Below are positions 47,227 to 57,600 of a stretch of 64,000 bases of DNA, in pieces. Location of the stretch: contig NZ_JAGEMO020000001.1 of assembly GCF_017921975.2 (NCBI RefSeq), positions 62,001-126,000 on the forward strand. The letters are read 5' to 3'. The notes under the pieces were generated by a model. It was not told the origin of the DNA and made no database searches. It saw nothing but the letters and a program-made list of their open reading frames with translations. The stretch comes from Hymenobacter terricola (lineage in GTDB: Bacteria > Bacteroidota > Bacteroidia > Cytophagales > Hymenobacteraceae). The position numbers and the translations under genes are program-made. The stretch's first letter is position 1. Every line of letters starts with the position of its first letter.

Positions 47227-47254
47227 CAAAACTATCAGGGGCCTATTACGGCAA
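47227..47254 (-). promoter_or_regulatory. Promoter of the TonB receptor gene
   Basis: Minus strand TTG (47252-47254), 17-base spacer, TAGTTTTG (47227-47234), 25 bases before the ATG. Confidence 0.6.
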
Positions 47255-47319
47255 CATAGCCGCTGCGTTACCATATTGCGACGCACCCATTTCTTCATTT
47301 TACGATAATATCATTCTAC

Positions 47320-47327
47320 TAATTTTG
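47320..47327 (+). promoter_or_regulatory. -7 element of the yicC gene
   Basis: TAATTTTG, full consensus; the region upstream is AT-rich (TTTTACGATAATATCATT). It would leave a leader of about 200 bases before ATG 47535, in which I see no structure. Confidence 0.5.
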
Positions 47328-47534
47328 CGCCCTTTTTGCTTGAACTCAAAGGTTTCTGCCTGACCTGGAAAGAGCCGAATGGCTGCCCCGCCCGGCAAAT
47401 GCCGGCCAAATTTCCGGGCGCACAATCAGGATTTCCTTCATTCTCTGGTGCGGGCGAAGTGCTGTGCTACTTCCCGCGTGCCGTTCTTTGAGAACTTAAC
47501 CCGACCTCCGCAACCAGAACAACTGCTCTCCACT

Positions 47535-48434
47535 ATGCTCCTCTCCATGACCGGCTACGGCCAGGCCCACCGCGAAACCGATTCTTACACGGCCACCGTG
47601 GAGCTAAAGTCCCTCAACTCCAAAACCCTCGACTTCACCCTGCGCCTGCCCCGCTTTCTGCAGGCCCACGAGTTGGAAATCCGCAATACCATTGCCAAGG
47701 CACTGCTGCGCGGCAAAGTCAACCTCACCATCGACTTCGCGCGGCCCGCCGCAGTTCGGGCGTCCGCCACGCTCAACAAAGAAGCCCTCATTGCCACCTT
47801 CCACGAGCTGCAGGCCGTGGCCAGCAGCCTGGGCCTGCCCACCAGCGAAGCCACGCTGCTGGCCGCCTTGCGCCTGCCCGGCGTCATCCCCAGCACTTCG
47901 GAGGCGCGTGATGCCGAGCCTGCGGCCGAAGAAGTGGCCTGGCCCGAGCTGCAGCCGCTGCTGGCCGAGGCGCTGGCCGCCATGCAGCAGTTCCGGCAAG
48001 ACGAAGGCCACACCCTCAGCACCGAAATTCTGGGCTACGTAGCCACCATCCGGCAGCAGCTGGCCGCCGTCGAGCAGCACGACCCCGCCCGCATCGAGCA
48101 CGTGCGCCAGCGCCTGGCCGCGCACCTGTCCGAGCTCACCAGCCATGAGCAGTTCAACGCCACCCGCTTCGAGCAGGAAGTACTGTACTATATTGAAAAA
48201 CTGGATATTGCCGAGGAAAAAGTACGCCTCGCCGCCCACCTGGCCTACTTTGAGCAATCCGTGCACCAGCCCGATGAAGCCGTGGGCAAAAAGCTCGGTT
48301 TCCTCGCCCAGGAAATTGGTCGCGAAATCAACACCATCGGTTCGAAGGCCAACGATGCCACCGTGCAACACCTGGTGGTGGGCATGAAAGAAGAGCTGGA
48401 AAAAATCAAAGAACAATTAAATAACATCCTCTAG
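47535..48434 (+). CDS. yicC: YicC-family endoribonuclease
   Basis: 299 residues from ATG 47535, where MLLSMTGYGQA matches the conserved family start MTGYG/A; the frame is open further upstream but without conservation. The YicC N-terminal domain (ELKSLNSKTLDFTLRLP) and the DUF1732 C-terminal domain (KLGFLAQEIGREINTIGSKA, QHLVVGMKEELEKIKEQLNN) are complete. YicC of E. coli is an RNase acting on small RNAs and stress response; the same role is assumed here. No gmk (guanylate kinase) follows, unlike the order in many Bacteroidota, which I note from memory. Confidence 0.92.
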   Translation: MLLSMTGYGQAHRETDSYTATVELKSLNSKTLDFTLRLPRFLQAHELEIRNTIAKALLRGKVNLTIDFARPAAVRASATLNKEALIATFHELQAVASSLGLPTSEATLLAALRLPGVIPSTSEARDAEPAAEEVAWPELQPLLAEALAAMQQFRQDEGHTLSTEILGYVATIRQQLAAVEQHDPARIEHVRQRLAAHLSELTSHEQFNATRFEQEVLYYIEKLDIAEEKVRLAAHLAYFEQSVHQPDEAVGKKLGFLAQEIGREINTIGSKANDATVQHLVVGMKEELEKIKEQLNNIL

Positions 48435-48775
48435 GGCGCGGCTTTCTCGTCTGTAGAAACGGCCAAAAGCCTCACCAATTCATCCCATAATTCCTAGCAG
48501 GAATCAACATTAAATTGCACTTTAATTATATTTTATTCAACTTCATTTCGATAAACCGGCTCCTGGCCGAAGATTTAGTTTGGGATGGCCTTGCCATTTC
48601 CGTGTAGCACAACCTTCCGAATGTTAAGCTGTTATTGGCTAAAATCGTCGGCCAGCTTTTTACTTTTCAAAAATAATCGCAATATTTGTGACCCGAAAGT
48701 TGGATATCTAATTATTGTATCTAACTTGGGTGCATCAATAGCGCTTAGTTACTCACATTTTATCCCCCTGTTAGT
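48435..48775. other. AT-rich intergenic region between yicC and a secreted-protein gene
   Basis: 341 bases without a convincing gene. The first 120 and last 120 bases are markedly AT-richer than the surroundings (for example TTAATTATATTTTATTC). AATATTTG at 48681-48688 is a 7-of-8 match to the -7 consensus and could serve the next gene. A short open frame at 48585-48779 shows no protein-like features. Confidence 0.5.
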
Positions 48776-49312
48776 ATGAAATCTACATTTTTACTCTGTA
48801 TCCTGGGACTCTTCCTTGTGGCTGCGCGTCCCGCATCTGAAATCGAGCTGGTAAAGAAACGCGTCCTGAGCGAGCGAGTGGAAATCCTGATTCCCAAAGG
48901 ATTCGAGGTGATGACCGAACAGCAGATGGACTTTGCTTACGCTAAAGCCCAGAGCCGGCCGAGCGTTATTTTCACGAACAACAACCTCATCAGCCTCGCC
49001 TTCAACTACAGCGATAATGACGCCGACCAGGACATGGTCGACATTTACGCCGCTTCGTTTGGCAAGACCTATCACAAGCAGTACAAGGACGCGACGTGGT
49101 TTGGCGACGGCGTGAAGAATATCAACAACCGCAAGGTGGGCTACCTCGAATACATGAAGCCCGAGATGGGCCACGAGGTGTACACCCTCGTGTTCTTCAC
49201 CGACGTGGAAGGCAAGCTGATGATTTGCACCTTCAACTGCGCCGACCGCCAGAAGCCCGAGTGGGAGCCCATCGCCAAGCAAATCATGCTTTCGCTGAAA
49301 GCCAAAGGCTAG
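48776..49312 (+). CDS. Small secreted protein of unknown function
   Basis: 178 residues with a signal peptide (LLCILGLFLVAARPAS). The mature part alternates strands and helices: VEILIPKGFEVMTEQQMDFA, VIFTNNNLISLAFNYSDND, KVGYLEYMKPEMGHEVYTLVFF, and ends with KPEWEPIAKQIMLSLK. The layout (mixed alpha/beta, a long central sheet and a final helix with W-P-A-I-S) recalls the PsbP/Mog1-like or DcrB-like fold, which I cannot confirm. Probably envelope-located. It is convergent with the VanZ-M28 gene. No function assigned. Confidence 0.75.
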   Translation: MKSTFLLCILGLFLVAARPASEIELVKKRVLSERVEILIPKGFEVMTEQQMDFAYAKAQSRPSVIFTNNNLISLAFNYSDNDADQDMVDIYAASFGKTYHKQYKDATWFGDGVKNINNRKVGYLEYMKPEMGHEVYTLVFFTDVEGKLMICTFNCADRQKPEWEPIAKQIMLSLKAKG

Positions 49313-49326
49313 GCAGTTAGCAGTTA
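49313..49326. repeat. GCAGTTA heptamer pair (site F)
   Basis: Two copies of GCAGTTA directly after the stop codon, followed by GTATTAC; a remnant of the same kind of tract as at sites A-C. Confidence 0.6.
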
Positions 49327-49329
49327 GTA

Positions 49330-51126
49330 TTACGGTCGGTGGTTGAACGCAGGTTCGGCCACCGACTTTTTTTTGTGGACCGGGGCTGCTCCTTCTGCAT
49401 TGATAAAATCGCGCACCAGCCCGAAAGCCCCGGCGAACCCCGCCAGCGACAGCGCCGCGGGCCGGTCGTTGACATCGTGGTAAGCCGCGCTGCCGCCGCG
49501 GGTGTAGATAAAGAACGCCGGCACGCCCGCCTCGGAGAAAGGAAAATGGTCGGAGTTGGCGGCCCGGCCGCGGGCGCCCAGGGCCGGCAGGTAGTGGTGG
49601 GCATCGTTGAGGCCCACGAGGCGGTGGTAAGGCGCTTCGAACACGCGGCCGTTGACAACGGTAGCGCCCAACTCGCCGGTACCCAGCAAGTCGAGGTTTA
49701 CCAGGAATTTGATGTTTTTGAGCGGTATCAGCGGGTGCGCCACGAAGTAGCTGGAACCCACCAAGCCGGCCTCCTCGGCTCCGAAAAGGAGGAACACGAC
49801 GGAGTATGCGGGCCGGTTTTCGGGGCGGGTGTAGTGGGCAGCCAGTTCCAGAAGCAGAGCCACGCCGCTGGCGTTGTCGTTGGCGCCGGGGAAGTACGTT
49901 TTGCTGCCCATCGTGCCCAGGTGGTCGTAATGCGCGGTGACCACGAGGAAAGAATCAGGCTGCGCGGTGCCGCGAATGACGGCCGCAAGGTTCTGGGTTT
50001 GGTAGTTATGCTCCAGTTTGGCCCCTACGTGTACTGTGCCCCACACCGTGCGGCCTTTGATTGCGCCGGTGGCCGTATCGCCAAAAAATGCCTTATCCAG
50101 CCACAAAGGCACTTTGCTGGCCAGTACCTCCACACGGGGCTGAGTTGCCTGCTCGGCGGCCAGGGAAGCCGTCAGCTTGGGGACGACGGTTATCCGGGCG
50201 GCGGCTGCGTTGAAGCGTTGTTGCAGAATAGTGGGCAGGTGGGGTAGCCGGGCGGCATCGGCAGCGCGCAGCAGCAGCACACGCTTGCTCCACGGCACCA
50301 GCAGGTAGCGGGCCTGCACCGTAGCCTTGGTAAAAACCAGGGTGTCGAGCAGCAGGATGCGGTCCTGCACGCGGCCGGCCCCGGAATTGGGCGCCGCGAT
50401 GAAGGCGGTGCCGGGCTCCCATCCCCAGGCCGAGCTGGCCCCATCAGCCCGGATGGAGGCAGCTAATTCACCCGGGAAAGTATTTACGTCCAGCCCAAAT
50501 GGCTGGGTGTAGTCGGGCGCCAGGGGCTGCAGTTTCATCTCGCGCAGGCGGCTGCGCAGGTAGGCGGCGGCTTTGTGCTCACCCTGCTGCACGTAACCGC
50601 GCCCGTGCAGGGCCGGCGAAGCCAGCTTTTCGATGGTGCGACGGGCGCGGGGCAGGTCCTGCGCATGAGCTACGGAGGCAGCCAGCATCAACCCAAACCA
50701 AAAGATGGACGCCAGCGCCTGCGAGCGCCGCGCCTGCCGGGCCGCCCAGGCAGCGGCCACTCCCACTGCCAGAAAAGCCCCGATGCTGTCGCTCAGCAAA
50801 TCGGACCATTCGCCGTGGCGGCCCAGGTGCATGCTCATTTGCAGCACCTCGATGAGGGCCCCGAACAGGACGCTGCCACTGAGCACGGCCAGCCCGGCGT
50901 GGCGGGCCAGCCGGGGCCAGCGGCGCTGCCGGTGCAGCGAGAACCAACTTAGCCCGGCCAGCACGACGAACACGCCCGCATGGGCCGCCGTGTCGAACGA
51001 CAACAGCTCCCAGACGGGCGTGCGCGGCATTTCCCTGGCCGGGGTGAGGGTGAGCACCAGCACCACCACGGCCCAGCCAATGGGCAGGGCGGCGTAGGGC
51101 CGACGGGGCATGAGCGGGCGGGGCAT
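49330..51126 (-). CDS. Fusion of VanZ-like membrane domain and M28 peptidase
   Basis: 598 residues. Residues 1-130 are VanZ-like: membrane segments with TLTPAREMP, FDTAAHAGVFVVL, GALIEVLQ and SDLLSDSIGAFLAV. Residues 140-160 look like an ordinary signal peptide (ALASIFWFGLMLAASVAHAQ). Residues 165-598 are an M28 peptidase with ligands TAHYDHLGT, GANDNASGVALLLEL, FGAEEAGLVGS and YHDVNDRPA. VanZ and M28 are normally separate proteins; here one frame runs through without a stop. The VanZ half would place the peptidase at the inner membrane with the active site in the periplasm. It follows gcvH by 64 bases, the usual VanZ position in this group. Confidence 0.85.
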   Translation of the reverse strand: MPRPLMPRRPYAALPIGWAVVVLVLTLTPAREMPRTPVWELLSFDTAAHAGVFVVLAGLSWFSLHRQRRWPRLARHAGLAVLSGSVLFGALIEVLQMSMHLGRHGEWSDLLSDSIGAFLAVGVAAAWAARQARRSQALASIFWFGLMLAASVAHAQDLPRARRTIEKLASPALHGRGYVQQGEHKAAAYLRSRLREMKLQPLAPDYTQPFGLDVNTFPGELAASIRADGASSAWGWEPGTAFIAAPNSGAGRVQDRILLLDTLVFTKATVQARYLLVPWSKRVLLLRAADAARLPHLPTILQQRFNAAAARITVVPKLTASLAAEQATQPRVEVLASKVPLWLDKAFFGDTATGAIKGRTVWGTVHVGAKLEHNYQTQNLAAVIRGTAQPDSFLVVTAHYDHLGTMGSKTYFPGANDNASGVALLLELAAHYTRPENRPAYSVVFLLFGAEEAGLVGSSYFVAHPLIPLKNIKFLVNLDLLGTGELGATVVNGRVFEAPYHRLVGLNDAHHYLPALGARGRAANSDHFPFSEAGVPAFFIYTRGGSAAYHDVNDRPAALSLAGFAGAFGLVRDFINAEGAAPVHKKKSVAEPAFNHRP

Positions 51127-51190
51127 AAGCAGCTTTAGCTTGTGCGGGGCAAATGACGCAAAAGCCTGGGCTTATGCCACACGGCTGCAA

Positions 51191-51571
51191 CTACGCGCCA
51201 ACCAGTTCGCCGTAGGTTTCGGCAGTCAGCAGCTCGCTCAGCTCTTCGGGCTTGGCGATGGATATTTTCACCATCCAGCCGTCGCCGTAGGGGTCCGAGT
51301 TCACGGTTTCGGGCGCATCGGCCAGCTTGGCGTTTATTTCGAGCACGGTGCCGGTGATGGGGCTGAACAAGTCTGAAACCGTTTTAACGGCCTCCACGGT
51401 GCCGAAGACGTCGTGCCGGGCCACTTCTTTGTCCAGCGTATCAATATCAACGTACACGATATCGCCCAATTCTTTCTGGGCGTGGTCGGTGATGCCCACG
51501 TAAGCGACATCGCCTTCAACGCGAATCCATTCGTGGTCTTTGGTGTAATGTAGGGTGGCGGGCAGGTTCAT
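51191..51571 (-). CDS. gcvH: Glycine cleavage system H protein
   Basis: 126 residues, full family length. [20 protein letters not shown] is the standard start, the lipoyl lysine is Lys63 in [16 protein letters not shown], and [13 protein letters not shown] the standard end. It shuttles the aminomethyl group between the P, T and L proteins of glycine cleavage; those genes are not in this window. The position between sprA and the VanZ gene is one I recall as common in Bacteroidota. A possible -7 element overlaps the sprA stop codon, so it may be transcribed alone as well. Confidence 0.97.
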   Translation of the reverse strand: MNLPATLHYTKDHEWIRVEGDVAYVGITDHAQKELGDIVYVDIDTLDKEVARHDVFGTVEAVKTVSDLFSPITGTVLEINAKLADAPETVNSDPYGDGWMVKISIAKPEELSELLTAETYGELVGA

Positions 51572-51612
51572 AAGGTAAGGCGGTAATGAGGGGAATGGTG
51601 GTTGCCGAGCCG

Positions 51613-51620
51613 TAAAGCTA
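51613..51620 (-). promoter_or_regulatory. Possible gcvH -7 element overlapping the sprA stop
   Basis: Minus-strand TAGCTTTA (7 of 8 to TAnnTTTG); its first three bases are the sprA stop codon TAG. The same TAGCTTTA occurs ahead of the glycosyltransferase at 38746-38753. Confidence 0.35.
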
Positions 51621-54600
51621 CTGCGTCAGGCTGTAACGCAGCTGCACGCCGCCTTCGGTGGTTGAGTTGCGGAAGGCATTGCTGATGCGGGGGGTGGTGA
51701 TGGTCTGGCTGTAATATAACTGCAGATTGAGCCGGGTGTTCAGCAAATAGTCGATGGTGGGACGCAGCTGGAAGGTTTTCGAGCCGTTGGTAATCTGGCC
51801 CTGAGGGCGGCCGATGAATCCGGGGTTATTCGGATTGGCGGGGTCGTTGGGGCCAGTGGGGTCAGCCGAATCGAGGATGCTGCGCTGTATCGTGATGTTG
51901 TCGCGGATGCTAAGGTCGAGGCGGGCGGTGAGGTTATTTTTTAATACGCGCTGCTCGCCTCCCACCCGGAACGGCAGCTTGAGACTGTTGGTGGCGTAGC
52001 CGAAGCCAATAATCATTTCGGTGGTGTTCAGCTCGGTTACCTGGGAGTTGGTGGTGTTCAGGGCCACAGTGCGGTCGGTGCGGTATTCGAGGCGGCCAGT
52101 GATTTTGCTCACGGTCTGAAAATTCACGCCAATCAGCGGCGAGAGGCGTTCCGCAATGCTCACCTGCCCCACAATGTAGTAGGGAATGAACTGGCCCGCC
52201 GTGTTTACCTGCGTGGGAAAACTGCCGGGGTCAGAAGGGTAGCTGGTGGCCGTGGTGTAGGCGTTGGTGTAGATGGAAGAATACGCGTGGTTGAGGGTGA
52301 ACGAGCTGAAATACTGCTTGATGAGCGGCAGCTGGGCGAACCCGTTGTACTGAATGGTCCAGTTGGGCAGCGGCAGCAGGGCGAAGGGGTCGAATTTCGA
52401 CGCTTTGTAGCCGTCCGACGACCGGCCCTGGTAGGCATCGATGAAGCTTTGCACCAGCACTTCCTGCGAGTTGAAGCCATAGCTACCCGCTTTATTGGGG
52501 TTGGCGTCCGTCAGGCGCTGACGCACGATGGCCCGGTTGTCCACAAACCGGGTGAAGGCTTTCGACGTTTCGCCGTTGGCGCCCAGGTCCCCAAACAGGG
52601 TTCGGATAGTGATGGTGGTGGTGCTGAACGTGCCCGTGCCCAGCGACTGCGGCACAATCACCGGGAAGTTCCCCGCGGCGTCCTTGATGACCGTCAGCGA
52701 ATCCGGGTCGAGGGCGTGGCGGTAGTAGGCATCCAGATTTTGGGCCTTTTGCTGCCGGGCATCCACCTGAATGTTGAAGTCGCGGAACGGCTCCAGCGTC
52801 GTGCGCAGGGTGATGGTTTGGGTGAGCAGCGAGCTGAGCGGCGTGTTGAGGTATTCGCTGCGGTCGGTGTACCAGTTGTGGTCGAGGGCCGCGATGCTGT
52901 ACAAGTGGTCCAGGCTGTACTGCTTGCCCACGATGAAGGGCAGGCCGGGGGCCGTGAAGGTATCATCGAAGCCAAAGGCCTTGGTTTTGGGCAGGTAGCC
53001 GGGCAGCAGCGTGCCGTTGGAGCGGGTGAAGGTGAAATTGATGGACCGGGCCGTCATCAGCGAGCGGAGCACGGCTTTTACAAACCGGTATTTCTCCTTC
53101 GTCGTATCGGCGGCCGCGGCGGGTTTGCGGGCCGCGTCGTCGCCGGGGCGCGCAATGTTTTGCCGCAGCAAATCGGTGCGCGGGCTTTTGGCCTTGGCCG
53201 TGGGCGGGGGCGCGTTGTTGATGACGTTCAGGAACTTGACCTTGTTGTAGAGCTTCACCAGGTCAATCTTGCCGTTGGCGCTCATTTCGGCGTTGTTCTG
53301 GATGGTGTTGCCCAGGTTCACTACCTCCGTGGCCGTGTCGGCCCGGGTGGGAAACTTGGCCACGCGCTGGCCCGTGGACGCGGCCTGCCAGCTGTAGTTG
53401 GCCGAGTAGCGGGTGTCGGCGCTCAGCCAGTCGGTGAGCGGAAACTTGTCGAGCGGCAGTCGGTAGGTGAGGGCGGCAGTCTGGTTGAAATTGGTGGTGC
53501 GGCCGCCGCGCAGCAGGTTGTTCTGGGCCTGGGTACGGTTGTTGATGGCTTCCAGGCTGTTGCCGATGTCGCGGCCGGGGCCTTCGTCTACCACGCCCCG
53601 GTTGGTGGCGGTGTAGTCGAAAATCAGGCTCTTGGTCAGGTCCCACTTCAGGTCATAAATCCGGCTGATGTAGAACGACTTCTGAATGACGGCGGGGATG
53701 CCGTTGGTGGTGGGCACCTCGCCGGGGTTCAGGATGCGCTGCAGGAACCGCTCGTTGTAGCGCCGGTCAATATCGGTGCGGAAGGAGAAGCGCGAAGGCA
53801 GCGGCGTGAAGTTGATGTTCTGGAAAATCTTCAGGTACGGGTTATCCAGCAGCTTAATCTTGGCCAGCGGCGTGTAGTTTTTGGGCGTGGTCTGGTACAC
53901 GTAGGCAATGGCCGCGGTGTAGGACTTGGTGTAGTCGCGGTCGGTGCGGATGTCGGTGTGCAGGCGGTCGGTGAGCGAATAGCTCAAAGCCACGTTCTCA
54001 ATGTCCCAGGGCTTGGGCTTGGCCGCGGGGGCGCCGGGCTTGCCGGGGCCGCGCTCCTTGCGCACGTTCAGTATCGAGATGCTGCGGCTGGTAGTTTGGT
54101 CGATGACTTTGTTGCGGTATTCGGCCTGGGCCGACGCATTTTCCGCCGCGCTGCCTTTGTTAAACTTCTGCAGGCTCTGCTCCAGCTTGGTGTCGGGGTC
54201 CAGCGGGTCGTAGAGCGGCGAACGGCTTTCGTGGCCAAGTTGCAGCAGCACGGGCAGGCGCAGGTGCAGCTGGGGCGGCAGGAATTTTTCGGCCGCTACG
54301 GTGGCCTGCAGGTCACCCCGGAACACGTTATCGGTTGAGCGCGACTGCGCCTTGTCCTGCAAGCCGCCGAAGCCCACGCTGGTGTAGTTGCCCGTGGCCG
54401 TGATGTTGGCCAGGTCGGCCAGCTTCACGTTCAGGCGGGCCGTGGCCGCGTAGCCGGCCTGCTGCTCAAAGTCAAACACGCGCATCTCATCGGCCCACAG
54501 GTTCACGGTTTTCGAAGCCGTGCTGGGGTCAGCCCCCGTGGTGGTGGGATTCAGGATGCCAATCATCACGCCCTGCACTGCCGAAAAATCGGGGTTGCCC

Positions 54601-57600
54601 ACCACCGTAATGCTGGCCCCGTTGGGCAGGGTCACGGTGTAGGGCACCAGCAGCGGGCTGCCGTCCTGGTTGCGCTTGGCCTTGGCATCGATGAAGTCCT
54701 GGAACGCCACGTCAATCTTGTTGGCCTCGGGCCATACTTCGTCTGGAGAAGTGGCGCCAACTCTGGTCAGGGCCAGGGGCAACGAATACTCGTAGTAGTT
54801 CTGGGTGTAGTCGGTGCCAATGCGGAGGAACGCCCGCACATCGCCATCAAGCGTCGAAGGGTCTTGCGAATCGCCATGCAGGAACATACGCAGGCGCTTG
54901 TAGCGCAGCATGTTGATGGTTATATTTTTATACGCTGCTTTGGCATAGCCGTCGCGCAGGTTCACCACGGCCAGGCGCAGGCTCTGCTCGTTTTGCAGGC
55001 GCGAGGTGCTGCTGCTGCCGTACTCCTTGTCGCGCTGAATGCCGGGCGGCGACACGTACGGAATGGCATTCGCGGTGCCGGACACGCCGTTTTCCTCCAC
55101 GCTCACCGTCGAAATATTGAAGGCGTCGGCATCAGTCAGGCAGTTCACGCAAATGGCCTGCCTCGGGTCCAGAATGCGGTAGTTGAACCGGCGCCACTGG
55201 TTGGCCACGAACTGCGGCTGCACCAGGCGCAGCACCACCGGCTCGCGCCAGCCGGTCATGTACATCCGCAAAAACCGGATGGACTTAAACCCGAACTCCT
55301 GGGTGGCACCCTTCAGCGCGTACCCCTCCCGGATGGGAATCCGGAACTGGTACCACGTCACCACGTCGCCGTTGGTATACGTGGCCGGCGCCACCACTTT
55401 GTCGATAATATATTTCGCGTCCGGCGAGCCGATGTCGAGGCCGCCGGGCGTGAGGTGCATCTTGTACTCGTAGTAGCGCTCCACGTCCTGCACCACGTTG
55501 TCGCGGTTCAGGTCCTCCTTGTCGGGGAAGGCCGTGGAGGTAAGCTGGCTGTTTTCGGGCGAGTTGCCGTCGTAGCCGTCGTAGTTTTTGTAGCGGCCCA
55601 GGATTTTGGTGTTGTTCTGGTCGTAGCTCGGGTCGAGGTGGTGCTTGAAGTCGTCGCCCGAGGGGTCGGGCAGGCTGGCATACGACCCGCCGTAGCTGGT
55701 AGCTGCTTTGGTACGTTCATCGGCGTCGTTCAGTCCATCGAGGCCCACATCCTGCGCCGTGCGGGCACCGGGCGCGGCATTGAAGGCATCGGTGAGAAAC
55801 TGCTGGCGCGTCACGATGCCGTAGGCCGTTCCACGGGTTTGGCCCGTGCTGTCGGCACCGGGCACGGGCAGGCCGTTTTCAAACTCGTGCTGGTCCTGGT
55901 CCTTCAGCACGTCCTCGCTCACGTTGCCCAAGTTGATGACGAGGTCGCCGCCGGAGGTGTTGGCCACGTCGTTGCCGTCCTGGTCGGTGATGTTCACACG
56001 GGACGCGGGCGCGCCGGGGTTGGTGCTCTTCAGGAACGGGTCCATCATCCAGAACTCCAGGTACTCGATGTTGGCGTTGTCGAAGTCGGTATCGAAGGTG
56101 ATGGCCCGGCTGATGCCGCCGAACTTGTCCTGGGGCCGCTCGGCCGTGGTGAAGGCTTTGCCGGCCGCGTCAACGTTGGGGTTGTAGTTGTAGGGCCCGC
56201 GCTCGTTGGGGTAGTAGGCCATGTCGAACGTGTACTCGTAGCCGTTGCCGGTCGAGCCCAGGTCCTTATTCGGGAACACCTCGTCGCGCTTCACGCCGCG
56301 GGTGTAGTGGTTCAGCAGGTCCGTGGCCCCGATGTTGCCGGGCACACTGGGGCCGCCGGTGTAGTAGCTCTGGTCCACGGTGTACCAGGCCAGCTTGGCG
56401 CGCTGGTAGTTGTAGGGCAGGCCCACGGCCGTGCTGCCGCCCACGGGCAGCGGCGTCGAGGCCAGGCGCCAGGCCGGAATGCTGGCCAGCCCGCCCAGGG
56501 TGTAGGGCGTGCGGGCATTCTCGAAATCGTCGATGTACGACACGCCGTTTTCGCCGTTGCCCAGCTGCGAGCGGCCCGGCAGCAGCTTGGCAAACTCCCC
56601 GCTGAAGGCAATGGTCGATATTTCCTTGGTCGAGATAAACGGCAGCATGTCGAGGTACTTGGTCAGCACCCGGCTGTCTTTCCGGATGCTGCCATCCACT
56701 CCCACGATGGTGTTGTTGCCCGGCTCGTCGCCAATGTTCACGCGGTTGATGCCTGGGGCCTGATTCTCCAGCAGGTGCAGGGCCGTGCCGCCAATGTTCA
56801 CATCCTTGTTCAGCTTGTAGTCGAGGCGCACGCCCAGCAATTTGCGCGGCTGCACCTGCACCAGGGCATTTTTTTCGAATTCCACCCGCAGCTCATTCGC
56901 CGAGTTGAGATAGGCGGGGTTCAGAACTTTCACCTTAGCTTGGTCGTAAAACACCTGGTAGTCGGTGCCCTCGGTGAGCAGCGTAGAGCCCGAAAACACC
57001 CGCACCGAGCCCTGCGCAATGCCAATGCCCGGCAGGCTGATTTCGTCGGAGCTGGCCCCGCCCTGGAAGCGCCCGCGCAGGAAGAACTTGTCCTTTTCCT
57101 GCACCTGCTGCGCGTCGCTCTGGGTCATGTTGTACAACTCCGAGTACACGTATTTGGTCACCAGGTCGGGCTCGCCCACAAATTGGTTTTGCAGAAATGC
57201 CCCGAACGGCTGCACGTTCGGGAAAATAATTTTACCCAGCTCCGGGTCGATGGTGACGCCGGGGAAGTAGTCGAAGTTGCCGTCGGGCAGCTTGTCGTTG
57301 TTGGAGTTCACGTGGTCGAGGTTGAGCACCTCAATCAGCGGCCGGTTGGCAATTTTAGCCCCTTCTTTCAGCGAAATTAAGTCCACGCCGGTCGCGTCGT
57401 CCTTGTAAATAATTTGCAGCTGGAAGTTGTCGCGCTGCAGCTGCGAGGCGTTCAGGGGATAGATGTTTTTCATCATCAAATCCCAGGTCGGCGTGTTGCG
57501 GGTGAGCACGTTGGGGTTCTGCGAGTCCGGCCGGTCGGTGGGCAGCGTGCCCACGCCGGGGTTGCTGGCTTTCAGCATCTTGAGAAAGATAACCTGGTCG

